From the NCBI GenBank assembly GCA_032622095.1, contig CP136062.1, positions 153,692,875 through 153,756,874 on the forward strand: a stretch of 64,000 bases of DNA, written 5' to 3'. The DNA comes from Siphonodentalium dalli (lineage: Eukaryota; Mollusca; Scaphopoda; Gadilida; Siphonodentaliidae). The translations under genes and the position numbers were made by a program. The notes under the pieces are model-generated. The model saw only the letters and a program-made list of their open reading frames with translations, made no database searches and had not been told where the DNA came from. Of the stretch, positions 11,181-21,247 are shown piece after piece (within the stretch, counting starts at the first letter, position 1; each line of letters begins with the position of its first letter).

Positions 11181-12085
11181 ATATCCCCCAGGGGCCTGTG
11201 TTATATCCTGCATCGCAACAAGTCGTAATCTGGATGACAACAGTGACTGTGCATGAGCTGTAGAGAGGCTCACTTCATTTGTAAACACAATATGATTAAC
11301 CGGCCAATTGGCATCAATTAGTCCTATTATTTTCTCAATATCAGGCTAAACATCTATTATATCCATTCAATTGAGTCGTTTGCTATGACAATGCCGAAAA
11401 CACTGAATACTATCAGTTGCATTTCACACAAAAATTTATTCGTTGATGACATCAATCCTGATGGTGACGCAACATGACTTCAACTGTGCGGTGCGTTATC
11501 TATACACAAGCAATGACATAGTTATCATAAAATACTACCTTTTTGACGATAGTCTGTTGTGTAAAGTGTAAGATAAACTGGTTATCCTCACTGTGTGTTA
11601 GGTATTCAAGTCTTGCTATCTTCTATAGGCCGCATATCGCCTCGTCCTGAATTAACGATATACAGCCCAGAGAAGTTAGCTTGACTTGAATACGGATCTC
11701 AGAAATACACAATCATGGTGGTGATAACCTATATTTATCTAAAATTATTATAGACTAAATCGGAACAAAAATATCTTTGAAACTTTCCTATAGTTTTATA
11801 AATAGTGTTGAAAAAACCTTAAATTAATTAATACTTACCTAATGAAACCATTTCCTCTCACAGAATATATATTAATGGGGTCTAAATGGGAGCACAGGTA
11901 TGAGGCATAGTATTATGTTAGCTCTATATGCCTAATTTGCTGTATGTTGTGAAGGCCTCAAGTGTTAAATAAACTCTTCATATTTGTTCACAGGGATAGT
12001 GAGAGTGATTATTTATGCATTTGCTCCCTGGGAGATACGTTCATAAGAAGTGGTTTGTAATATAATCCAGTCCAGTTCTATTGAA
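11181..12085. other. Unassigned sequence
   Basis: About 900 bp without recognised gene or repeat. Short frames only. Confidence 0.3.
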
Positions 12086-12091
12086 ACACGG

Positions 12092-12245
12092 ACCCCCCGG
12101 TGGCTCAGTGGTAAGGTGTATGGGCATTAGGCCAAAATGAGTGATCCAGAAATAGGGAACTTGGTCAAATCTCGATCAGCGGAGATTTGTGATCCATAAT
12201 TTGTGGATTTGAGCAAGTTTGTCAGTTGCTTTTTTGGGGGGTTGG
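12092..12245 (+). mobile_element. SINE-like element with a tRNA-derived head
   Basis: CCCCGGTGGCTCAGTGGTAA resembles a tRNA A-box region, and GGTCAAATCTCGA about 55 bases later is a weakened B-box, as in tRNA-derived SINEs. The body continues to a GGGGGGTTGGTG tail. No second copy was noticed in the window, so the family and its 3' end are unproven. Confidence 0.45.
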
Positions 12246-12319
12246 TGTTTTCTACAAGTAATTGGTTATTTCCACGTGAATTAAATACTCTGGGACATAT
12301 TTTAGAATTTTAGACAGAG

Positions 12320-12709
12320 TTAACCCTTTACCCAACAGAACGGCCCTGTGCCAATGCATTCTCTTATATATGCGAGTCGACCATAGGTCGCCTCGCATAT
12401 ATAAGAGAATGCATTGGCTTAACACATTAAAAATTATAAAATTGTTAAAGAATGTAAGAAAAAATGGTAAAAACAGATTTTTTTTAGGCCAATGCATTCT
12501 CTTATATATGCGAGGCGACCTATGGTCGACTCGCATATATAAGAGAATGCATTGGCACAGGGCATAACTATAACCATCACAATGTGGTCAATGAGCCGGT
12601 TCCAATGATATCCATATTTGTATGGTTCTATTGAGACAGACCGAAGATATTTTAGGCTGTTGAAGCTTTATTTGGCCGGTTTTGGCCAGTTTGTTGGGTA
12701 AAGGGTTAA
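12320..12709 (+). mobile_element. Double-hairpin TTAA element (family A), copy 1
   Basis: Reference copy. TTAA flanks both sides; tips are CCCTTTACCCAACA and TGTTGGGTAAAGGG (piggyBac-like). The cassette 12344-12562 begins CCCTGTGCC and ends GGCACAGGG. Hairpin 1 is 12350-12418 and hairpin 2 is 12488-12556; each is 33 + 3 + 33 bases and hairpin 2 is the exact reverse complement of hairpin 1. Between them is an A/T-rich spacer. A 145-bp right arm (ATAACTATAACCATCACAAT...) completes the element. No reading frame of interest. Confidence 0.9.
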
Positions 12710-12855
12710 GCCACGTGCTACTCTCTGAATGACTTCGAATTGTAAAGTGTTCCAAATTGATTGTATGTACATTATATCAGAAAATTCAATATTAATTGAT
12801 AGAAGCGTTTCCAGACAGGGGTCTTCCATTCATATTTAATATCCAGGAAACAATC

Positions 12856-12987
12856 TAAATCTTATTATAGGCAGAGATAGACCATCTTTAAATCTTATTA
12901 TAGGCAGAGACAGACCATCTTTAAATCTTATTATAGGCAGAGATAGACCATCTTTAAATCTTATTATAGGCAGAGATAGACCATCGT
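12856..12987. repeat. 33-bp minisatellite, four units
   Basis: Four nearly identical copies of a 33-bp unit containing AAATCTTATTATAGGCAGAG and ATAGACCATCTTT. Because 33 is a multiple of three, the minus strand stays open as an 11-residue repeat; I regard that as a by-product. It ends exactly at the TTAA of the next element. Confidence 0.85.
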
Positions 12988-13342
12988 TAAAGAGGTACTG
13001 TACACTAAATCCGGTCATTTATGGGACCATCTCATTTTATATTCAACAGAATATATGCAACAAATGAATGAATTTGAGCCATGGATTAGTGCAAAATATG
13101 CTCATGTGCACTATTAACGATTCAAACAACATGGTAATTATAATGAAAATGAATTTATGACTCCAGCCATAAAATCATTTTCATTATAATTAGTGTATTG
13201 TTCTACATCATTCATAAGTAAATGGGGGTATTTTGCACTCATCAGTGGCTCAAATTCATTCATTTGTTGCATATATTCTGTTGAGTATATAAAAGGAGAT
13301 GGTCCCATAACTGGCCGGATTTAGTGTACAGTACCCCTTTAA
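12987..13342. mobile_element. TTAA-flanked element E, copy 1
   Basis: TTAAAGAGGTACTGTACACT at the left is mirrored by GTACAGTACCCCTTTAA at the right. The arms extend over 80 bp (AAATCCGG, GGGACCATCTC, ACAAATGAATGAATTTGAGC) around a centre with ATAATGAAAATGA / TCATTTTCATTAT. TTAA flanks fit Kolobok- or piggyBac-type elements. Other copies: 16958 and 31052. Confidence 0.8.
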
Positions 13343-13437
13343 AACTCACAAACATCTATTATTCTATATGAAAAGTTACCATAGAAATTTTTTTTTTTTC
13401 GAAAAATTATGAATGAACAAGTATGGATGATACTTAC

Positions 13438-13563
13438 GCATGTTCTACTCCTACACCTCCCATCTCTTGATTTAAATTTCCCAGCCATCATTTCCATGTT
13501 CAGTCCAGGAAGATATTATCAAAGAAAAATTCCTTGTCGCTAAGATCTGGATCATAGAAAGTT
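13438..13563 (-). other. Candidate exon (possible first coding exon)
   Basis: On the minus strand the 126-bp segment is bounded by a good acceptor (TTGTTCCTGTTTCAG, ending at 13564) and a near-consensus donor (TGC|GTAAGTATC, 13437-13436). It holds an ATG at 13497-13495 in a strong AACATGG context, and its frame stays open for 20 codons to the donor. A second frame is open only from the acceptor to a stop near the middle. No partner exon was identified, so this may be a 5' exon of an unseen gene or chance. Confidence 0.3.
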
Positions 13564-13619
13564 CTGAAACAGGAACAAGATGGCAAGGATTTCATTGGAG
13601 CAAACGCACAGCATTCAGG

Positions 13620-14640
13620 AGTCAAACTTATTGAACTATACTCTTCTAAAAAGAATGGGAAATATCAATGAAATTTTAGTAGACGCATAATTTTCAATTG
13701 ATTGCCAATATCACATTCATTGTTTAATTGGCTCAGATTGGTTACCAGTATGGATTTCTTGCAATAATAAACAGCATGTGATGTTAGAGTTACAAGTGCA
13801 ACAGCATTATGGGAAGTTTCTGTACCAAACAGCGTACCAAATGCCATTGAATTTCTTATTTTGAACTTAGGACATACTAAAATATTGCCAGACTTTCATC
13901 AGATTGCTTTCAAAAGTTAACAGGGTGGTTAAATTATATTATTGATTTTATGACATAATGAACATTATGAATGAACAATCATGCTCTAGAAGTTCAAGGT
14001 ACAAAATCCTATCTGATGGTCCCTGCATCATCAGATTTCAACAACATTTCTTCAAAAGACACTTTAGTTATCAGAATTAATTAATTACCAAAAAATAATG
14101 CTAACCACTTTCAACTTTAGTATAAAATTGCCCAAAAAGTTTTAAATATCAACATTTTGTTCAACGCAATTTGGTATCAAGAGTAGGTTGGTCAGCATTC
14201 ATCAAATATTTGAGTGGTGAAAAATAACATACTTCAAAACTTGAACTCTGATAACTCTGGGCTTTGATGGATAGGTTTCTTAACTAAAATCTAATATTTT
14301 TTACACCCGAAGCCGAAGAAATAGTAATTGATGGGTGTTAAATCAGATTATGTATCTTTAATAATGATCAATCAGGGTATACAAGTCAACTCAAAGCTTC
14401 GGAGAAAAGGAGTTTCCTTCTTAAATAGAATCTCCCACTCAGTTATAAAAGAAGAAATTGGAACGGTCTATTATTCATCTGGAGGGGTGCTCAGGAAAAA
14501 TAAACACAGACAAAGAGCAAGCCGTCGGGGCGTGGCATAATACGCCCGTTTCTGGAGTAGAGTGGGGCAAGGTTTAATTCATTTGTTTGAAACCTTTGTC
14601 TTAAGACGAAATAATAACAAAATAAAACACAATAACTTCA
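13620..14640. repeat. Diverged repeat, GATGGTCCC / GAAGCC element copy
   Basis: Bases about 13990-14360 (atctgatggtccctgcatca, ttggtatcaagagtagg, acacccgaagccgaagaaat) match 15190-15690 in order, and in part 19556-20043 and 57390-57730. The segment ctcccactcagttataaaa...ggaggggtg (14430-14495) recurs at 60020-60080. Old and fragmentary; no gene was found. Confidence 0.45.
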
Positions 14641-15065
14641 GGTGTGGTATTTTTGACTGAAAAATTCACATACCAAATTTTTTTATCAATCAGAACTGGA
14701 AACCACATTTCAGGTAAAATCTAAGCCGAAAAAGGGGCACTACTGATTCAAAATCATGCGGACGAAACCCATATTCAAACTTTATCTGTACTTTGGGGTG
14801 GTAAACTAAGATACCAAATTTAGTTCAGTTCACTTGATTCAATCTAAAGTTATCATCCGGAAACCGCAAATCAGGTAAAATCTAAGTCGAAAAAGGAACA
14901 TAACTCAGTCAAAATCATGCGGACGAAACCCATATTCGAACTTGATCTGTGTTTTGGTGTGGTAAACTAATATACCAAATTAGGTTCAGTTCACTCGATT
15001 AAATCTAAAGTTATCATCCAGAAACGAAGAGCAGACGGACGGACGGACAACCCATTTACATAATA
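14640..15065. repeat. ATAACTC...GACGGACGGAC repeat, about 1.5 units
   Basis: Units contain AAAATCATGCGGACGAAACC, CATATTCGAACTTGATCTGT, TTTGGTGTGGTAAAC and ATACCAAATT, and end near AGACGGACGGACGGACAACC. The same theme recurs at 19430-19540, 24120-24890, 28985-29110 and 34860-35065. This looks like a widespread interspersed repeat of unknown class. Confidence 0.6.
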
Positions 15066-15099
15066 CGACCGTTTTTTCAGACGGGCATATAATAATAAA

Positions 15100-15800
15100 G
15101 TGCAGAGGGAGTCCTATTCATTAGAGGTAAATGTTCAGTGTTTGTTGAATTTATTATCTGAACATATTCCTAAGGGATAACTACTCATCAATGTGTATTT
15201 AGTATTGAAAGAATTAATGGTACTCAATCCGATCCGATGGTCCCCATATCATCAAATTCCAACAACAACAATGTTTTTTAAAATGCCGCTCCTGTTATCA
15301 GAATCGATTAATTGTCCAAAAATAATGCTAACCACGGACAACTATAGTATAAAATTGCCCAAAACCTGTTATTTATCAACATTTTGTTTAACGAAATAGA
15401 GCCGGTTTGTCAAATATCTGACACAAAAAAGCCACTTGACTTTAGAGTTATCTATCTTCATCCGCAAATTTGGTCAGAGACCATCTTCACGTCGACTTTT
15501 ACTGGACCACTAAAAATTATTGGTGGTGAAAAATAATATATATTTCAAAAATCGATATATGATCACTCTGAACTTTGATGGGTGGGTTCCTCGACTCGAA
15601 TCAAATATTTTGACCCCTGAAGCCAGGGAAAATAGTAATTTGCAAGCGTTAATTTTGATTATGCATCTTTAACAAAGTGGTTAGGATTAAATATTTTGAA
15701 CAAGCATCAATTATAAAGCAAAAATAAGTCCTGAATGTCATCTATGCATAGAGACTGTATAGAGACTGTGCATTTCTATTCAGAAAATATAACACCAAGT
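15100..15800. repeat. Diverged GGTACTCAATCCG element copy
   Basis: Begins with ATTATCTGAACATATTCCTA, also seen inverted at 20700-20815, then TTAATGGTACTCAATCCGAT (15217). It runs through AAAATAATGCTAACCAC to CCCCTGAAGCCAGGGAAA, parallel to 13990-14360. No clear right end. Confidence 0.45.
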
Positions 15801-15802
15801 AA

Positions 15803-16302
15803 AGGCCTGAGTTTAGTGTGCCTTTCATTTGCAGAATGAGGTCCCCAGAGGGTGAATTTAGTGACGCTATCCCGCATCAGAATGAGGTCGCCAGAGAGTG
15901 AATTTAGTGACGCTATCCCACATAGCTAAGCATCACTAAATTCTCCCTCTGGGTACCTCTTTCTGCTTAGGCCTAATCTTCTCTGGAAAGTTTCTTTATT
16001 ATTTCTATAGAAACTTCTTCATAGATTATATTTCTTTTTAAGTTTAGTTTCTCTATATCCCCAAATTGGCAGACGATCGACACATTGCAAAATCAAGGTT
16101 CCCAATGGGTGTACATCACATATTCACCATTTGGGAACTTCAATCTGAGTCTATTTCTCCCATAGCAGATGAGGCCATGCAGAATGAGGTCCCCAGAGGG
16201 TGAATTTAGTGATGCTAGCCTTGTAGCCGGGATAGTGTCACTAAATTCACCCTCTGGGGACCTCATTTTGCAAATGACAGGCACACTAAACTCAGACTTG
16301 AC
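15803..16302. mobile_element. GAATGAGGTCCCC family, copy 3
   Basis: Tips AGGCCTGAGTTTAGTGTGCC and GGCACACTAAACTCAG. The left hairpin contains a partial internal duplication (cagaatgaggtcgccagag at about 15880). The right hairpin, 16180-16270, is almost perfect. The centre (TTTCTTTATTATTTCTATAG, CCCAATGGGTGTACATCAC) matches copies 5 and 9. Confidence 0.8.
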
Positions 16303-16426
16303 CAACATTGAAAAAAACAGCCTTTTCAGCTTGAGTCAATAGCTACCAAACAAATGTGCAGCCATGAAGTGTAAATTGAAAGAAAAAACATGCAGCAATA
16401 AATAAGTTCAATGAGACCATGTGTGC

Positions 16427-16574
16427 AAGCCTTGAAATAGTGTGTCTGTCATTTGCAGAATGAGGTCCCCAGAGGGTGAATTTGGTGATGCTAGCCCACT
16501 ATGCGGGGTAGCATCACTAAATTCACCCTCTGGGGACCTCATTCTGCAAATGACAGACACTATTTCAAGGCTTG
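16427..16574. mobile_element. GAATGAGGTCCCC family, copy 4 (single-hairpin form)
   Basis: CAAGCCTTGAAATAGTGTGT is mirrored by GACACTATTTCAAGGCTTG. The whole 148 bp is one near-perfect hairpin with AGAGGGTGAATTTGGTGATG in the arm. It lacks the 200-bp centre and second hairpin of the other copies, so it is a solo form or an internal deletion. Confidence 0.85.
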
Positions 16575-16957
16575 AGTGCGTGTTCAGCGAATCATAATAA
16601 TTAATACTGAAGGAAAGCATTTAGCTGCTTGGCGAGATTCGCCTCTTCAATGGTGATAAGAATTGGTTTATTTGCAAGCACTCAGTAATGGGTAATCAAT
16701 TATTTTGAGAGCAATGCACCAATTGGTTCCTATTGGTGGGAGATTCTTCGCACAATTACAGCTTGACGACTGGAAAATATGAAACTGTTTACTTTATAGC
16801 GAATCAATATAGTAATTATAGTCAGTGATATGATTTCAGTCAGAGGTGCAAATAATAAAGAGGAATAACTCTATTATGTAAAACAAAGCTTGAAGTTCAT
16901 GACCTGCAACGGTGCAGGGAGGGAAGAGGTTTATCTAACTTTTAATGTCCAACTGCC

Positions 16958-17217
16958 TTAAAGGGGGACTGTACACTAAATCCAGCCATTTATGGGACCA
17001 TCTCCTTTTATAGTCAACATAATATATGCAACAAATGAAAGAGTTGAGACATAAAATAATTTTCGTTATAATTACCATGTTGTTTGTGAATGTTCATAGA
17101 GCACATATTATGCACTAATCCGTGGCTCAAATTCATTCATTTTTTGCATATATTCTGTTAAGTATAAAAGGAGATGGTCCAATAAATAGCCGGATTTAGT
17201 GTACAGCCACCCTTTAA
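16958..17217. mobile_element. TTAA-flanked element E, copy 2
   Basis: TTAAAGGGGGACTGTACACT at the left, GTGTACAGCCACCCTTTAA at the right, same inner arms as copy 1. The paralogous segment near 18195-18215 lacks it, which supports a recent insertion. Confidence 0.8.
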
Positions 17218-17397
17218 GCCAAATTTTAGTTAGGAATTTGATTTCGAGTTTTCCAATGGGTACCTCTAGGTTTTCAACTGTTTAATAATTCCAAACAAAT
17301 ACCCCCCAATAGGAAAATTTCCAACTAAGGGTGGTTTCAGTGTAAAATTTGAATGAAAGTATGAAAATATTTCACTCTGTTTATACTATATTTTCGT

Positions 17398-17797
17398 TTA
17401 ACCCTTTACCCAACAGAAGGGCCCTGTGCCAATGCATTCTCTTATATATGCGAGTCGACCATAGGTCGCCTCGCATATATAAGAGAATGCATTGGCTTAA
17501 CACATTAAAAATTATAAAATTGTTGAAGAATGTAAGAAAAAATGGTAAAAAGTGTTAAAAAAAGATTTTTTTTAGGCCAATGCATTCTCTTATATATGCG
17601 AGGCGACCTATGGTCGACTCGCATATATAAGAGAATGCATTGGCACAGGGCATAACTGTAACTATCACAATGTGGTCTAGGAGCCGGTTCCAATGATATC
17701 CATATCTGTATGGTTCTATTGAGACAGACCGAAGATATTTTAGGCTGTTGAAGCTTTATTTGGCCGGTTATGGCCGGTTTGTTGGGTAAAGGGTTAA
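17398..17797 (+). mobile_element. Double-hairpin TTAA element (family A), copy 2
   Basis: Complete, with TTAA both sides. Hairpins are identical in design to copy 1. The paralogous sequence at about 18405-18435 (attttcgtttgaaattttaaatatcag) lacks it and has TTAA at the matching point, so this copy inserted after the duplication. Confidence 0.9.
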
Positions 17798-18082
17798 ATA
17801 TCAGTACAATCTCAACCTACTTCAGTGTTCCCGCAACAATTTTCAATGTTTTCTGAAGGTATCTTCTCTAATATTCAATGTCATTTCTTAATCAATTATT
17901 TTGAGAGATGCACTGAGTGGTTCCTATTAGCGGGAGATTCTTTGGGCAATTACAGCTTGACGACTGGAAAATATTAAACTATTTACTTTATAGCGAATCA
18001 ATATAGTAATTATTGTCAGTGATATGATTTCTGTCGGAGATGGCAGTAATAAAGAGGAGTAACTCAACTAATGTCATACTAA

Positions 18083-18185
18083 GCAATGATGCAGGGAGGG
18101 AGGCCCAGGGTTTATCACAATGATGCAGGGAGGGAGGCCCAGGGTTTATCACAATGATGCAGGGAGGGAGGCCCAGGGTTTATCA
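18083..18185. repeat. 34-bp minisatellite, three units
   Basis: Three essentially identical units containing CAATGATGCAGGGAGGGAGG and CCCAGGGTTTATCA. The related copy at about 16905-16935 has a single unit, so the expansion happened within copy 2. Confidence 0.85.
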
Positions 18186-18559
18186 CATTTCAAATGTCCA
18201 ACAACACTGCTTGAACCTGAACAAATTCCTAACTCTGATTTCATTTGCTTTCTGTTGGAATTAGAATTTTCCAACCGGTACCTCTAGATTTTCAACTGTT
18301 TAATAATTCCAAAAGAACACCCCCAATTGGAAAGTTTCCAACTAAGGCTGATTTCAATGTAAAATTTGAATGAAATATTTTACTCTTTGTTTAGACTATA
18401 TTTTCGTTTGAAATTTTAAATATCAGTACAAATGGTAGCTCTAGCCTTTCCATTGTTTTTTTTTTAAATACTGGATAAACATCAATGTAAAGAAAAAATT
18501 AAATAAGCATCACAAATATGTGACTTTAGGCTTAATAATATCAATTTAGATAATTCTTC

Positions 18560-19059
18560 TTAAAGGTACGGTTGGCCTTCGTGGTGGGTATCCTGTGAAA
18601 ATATTTCCACCCGTCAAATACCGCCACAAACAGAAAGAACAACAAAATGTAGACAGACTTTGTCCGTATACAAATAAGAAATATCGCATAAACAGTATGT
18701 TATTGTCATATCTTTGACCATTGTTATGTAAACAAAAGCATAAAAAGTTACTTTTCTGGTGTTTGTTTATATTATTATGGTAAACATAAAGAGCGTTCTT
18801 TGTTGGTGAATTCCTGATATGGAACGAATAAAGAGCGTTTATGCCATTTGTGTGTGATTAGCCAGTAGCATTGTGCTGTCTTCTGTAACACAAGCAGGCT
18901 CTTGCTTAGGTAAAATATAGTAAATCTTTATGATAACATGCTGTCTACGCGATGGTCATGTATATATGAACGAAACTGTATGTGTTTTAATGTTTTCTGT
19001 TTACGGTGATTGGAGCAAATATGAATATTTTCGACAACTAAGGCCTCACGTGCCTTTAA
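18560..19059. mobile_element. TTAA-flanked element, GGTACGGTTGGCC type
   Basis: The left end TTAAAGGTACGGTTGGCCTT and the right end AAGGCCTCACGTGCCTTTAA are imperfect inverted copies over about 20 bp, both with TTAA. Length 500 bp. The inside has AATAAAGAGCGTT twice and no reading frame of note. Tip style (TTAAAGG) resembles elements E and G. Confidence 0.6.
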
Positions 19060-19430
19060 GAAAACTAACTTTATGCCCAAATTATCAGTCATGAAGCCAT
19101 CTCTGAGGTAAAATATGTGCTAAGTGGAATGTTTGTTATATTTATAAAAAAAATAAAAAATTCTACAGATAATTTTTTAGTCAAATCTACCACCAGTAAG
19201 TCTTCAATTATTATGAACTATTTATTAACATAAAATGAAATATTTTGATGATCATTTCTTAAATAACTTTTGCAGTAAATTATCCTGTGTTGCCAGTTTT
19301 CAAGGCATGCCACTGCTTCCTGTTCAATAATTTGAGCATCTATTGTCCTTAAAAATTGTAAATTCCAACTTAAAAACCCCTATTGAAATAAGAGTATTGC
19401 TAGGGCGTGGCAGAATACACTCACGGTAAT
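19060..19430. other. Unassigned AT-rich sequence
   Basis: Nothing recognised. Confidence 0.3.
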
Positions 19431-19555
19431 TTCAACAAAGGGTCATAACTTGAGTGAAAATTGTCAAGCGGAACCCAAATTGGAAATTGACCTGTATATT
19501 GGGCTAGTAAACGCACACACCAATTTTTATTCCATTCAATTCATTCTTAGTAAAG

Positions 19556-20043
19556 TTAAAGGTACTCAATCCGTAAAGAGGGTCCCCATCTCAACAGATT
19601 CCAACAACAACAATCCGATCAGAGGGTCCTATATTACTATTTCTTTGGCTTTGGGGGTAAAAAATATTTGATTCGAGTCGAGGAACCCATCAAACAAAGC
19701 TCAGAGTTATTAGATATTGATTTTTGAAATTTGTTAATTTCTCGAGATGAGTACTAATAATTGCCGTCAATTTTGAAACCTGCTCGAGATGATTACACCA
19801 AAACTCTATTCAAACAGACAAGGATGGATAACTCTAAAATCAAGTGGTAATAATCACGCAATTTTGACTACGTACTGGGCCAGAAAGAATTCCCGATAAT
19901 GAAAAATAATAGATTTCTAAAATCGATATCTAACAAATCTGAGCTTTGATGGGTGACTTCCTCGACTCGAATCAAATATTTTTGACCCCCGAAGCCATTG
20001 AAATAGTAATTGAGATGAGTTTTATCGGATTGAGTACCTTTAA
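19556..20043. mobile_element. TTAA-flanked inverted-repeat element G
   Basis: TTAAAGGTACTCAATCCG at the left is mirrored by CGGATTGAGTACCTTTAA at the right. The arms stay complementary for about 200 bp (TTGATTCGAGTCGAGGAACC / CTTCCTCGACTCGAATCAAA). It sits inside an ATAACTC...GACGGAC repeat: flanks tcattcttagtaaag and catccggaaaagaaatg form the joined site. Confidence 0.75.
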
Positions 20044-20342
20044 CATCCGGAAAAGAAATGAACGGATGGACAGATGGACCAATAACATGATTTTTTTTTA
20101 AATAGGCATATAAAAATTGTCCCACTGAGGATGATTTCATCAAAGCACCAAGTGATTCTTTGCGTAATTACAGCTTGACAACTGAAAAATATTAAACTGT
20201 TTACTTTATAGCTATTAGCGAATCAATATAGTAATTATAGTCAGTTATATCATTTCTGCTGGCGATGGCAGTATTAAAGAGGAATAACTCTATTATGAAA
20301 GAACAAGTAGAATTGATCACCATTAATAGAATATATTACCTG

Positions 20343-20554
20343 CAGTAATGCCCTAAGTAATCGACCCCTTAACCACAGCAGAATTATGGGTAACTTTTCA
20401 GGATTTAGTCGGAAATATGGCTTGTTGCCATTCATCTGAAAGCTCTCGGGGAGAGCTTTCTGATGAATGGCAACAAGCCATATTTCCGACTAAATCCTGA
20501 AAAGTTACCCATAATTCTGCTGTGGTTAAGGGTCGATTACTTAGGGCATTACTG
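20343..20554. mobile_element. CAGTAATGCCC fold-back element, intact copy
   Basis: A 212-bp near-perfect hairpin: CAGTAATGCCCTAAGTAATC mirrored by GATTACTTAGGGCATTACTG, meeting at CTCGGGGAGAG. Few mismatches between arms, so it is either young or kept by conversion. TACCTG stands on both sides. Confidence 0.85.
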
Positions 20555-20699
20555 TACCTGTTAATGAAACGTCTCCCAATAAATCTGGCAAGCTGGTTTT
20601 TCTTAAGGTTTTACTGGAATAAATGTTATGTTAAAGGCCCAGTTAATGTTCGACACATTAGGATGTAGGACAATTAACCCCTTTTCTATACTGAATACT

Positions 20700-20815
20700 C
20701 ATTGATGAGTAGTTATCCCTTAGGAAATGTTCAGATAATAAGTTAACCCTTTCCATACTAACACATCATTGATGAGTAGTTATCCCTTAGGAAATGTTCA
20801 GATAATAAGTTCAAC
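20700..20815. repeat. 67-bp direct duplication
   Basis: CATTGATGAGTAGTTATCCC followed by TTAGGAAATGTTCAGATAATAAGTT occurs at 20700 and again at 20767. The inverse lies at 15130-15195, and a rearranged version at 60135-60260. Confidence 0.75.
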
Positions 20816-20849
20816 AAATGATCTTTTCATCTGACTGTCATCTGCTAAT

Positions 20850-21247
20850 TTAAGTCGGGATTTTTTTTACCCTGTGCCAATGCATTCTCTTATATATGGG
20901 AGTCGACCATAGGTCGCCTCGCATATATAAGAGAATGCATTGGCCTAACAATATTTTTACAATTTTAATAATTTTTTCTTGTATTCTTTAACAATTTTAT
21001 AATTTTACCCATACAGAGCCCCAGACAAACATGAGCAGACGACACTCTTCTATATATGTGTGGGGCTCCCTGCAGGGTAATGGATGTTTTTTATTTTATG
21101 TCCTAAAAAATGTAAGAAACATTTATTTTAAAAAAATTCTAAAAAATTGTTAGGCCAATGCATTCTCTTATATATGCGAGGCGACCTATGGTCGACTCGC
21201 ATATATAAGAGAATGCATTGGCACAGGGTAAAAAAATCCCGACTTAC
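20850..21247. mobile_element. Miniature element C carrying the double-hairpin cassette
   Basis: The termini TTAAGTCGGGATTTTTTTTA and AAAAAAATCCCGACTTA differ from families A and B. Directly inside is the cassette 20870-21228 (CCCTGTGCC...GGCACAGGG) with hairpin 1 at 20876-20944 and hairpin 2 at 21154-21222. The middle is longer than in family A and has an extra small stem (AGCCCCAGAC...GTGTGGGGCT, 21018-21069). Confidence 0.85.

Larger units (their letters stand above)
16680..18430 (+). repeat. Segmental duplication: two diverged copies plus a third fragment
   Basis: Copy 1 (about 16690-17400 plus 17798-17820) and copy 2 (about 17895-18440) share AATCAATTATTTTGAGAG, ACAGCTTGACGACTGGAAAA, TAGCGAATCAATATAGTAAT, ATGCAGGGAGGG and TTTCAACTGTTTAATAATTC in the same order. 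A third partial copy is at about 20140-20310. Copy 1 differs by carrying element E (16958-17217) and the double-hairpin element (17398-17797). Copy 2 carries a minisatellite instead. Confidence 0.75.

Noticed and set aside
12092..12245. Functional tRNA gene
   Set aside because: A- and B-box traces only; the arms do not pair to a cloverleaf and the B-box is altered. SINE-like head is the better reading.
12370..12567. Recurrent frames such as those in 12252-12567, 17349-17693, 22570-22899, 31713-32012 and 38633-38851, with an almost identical peptide in each
   Set aside because: The peptide is the translation of the palindromic hairpin and therefore appears on both strands of each copy. It is repeat DNA, not a gene family.
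12836..13018. Minus-strand frame with an 11-residue repeat
   Set aside because: Created by a 33-bp minisatellite; it ends in a transposon.
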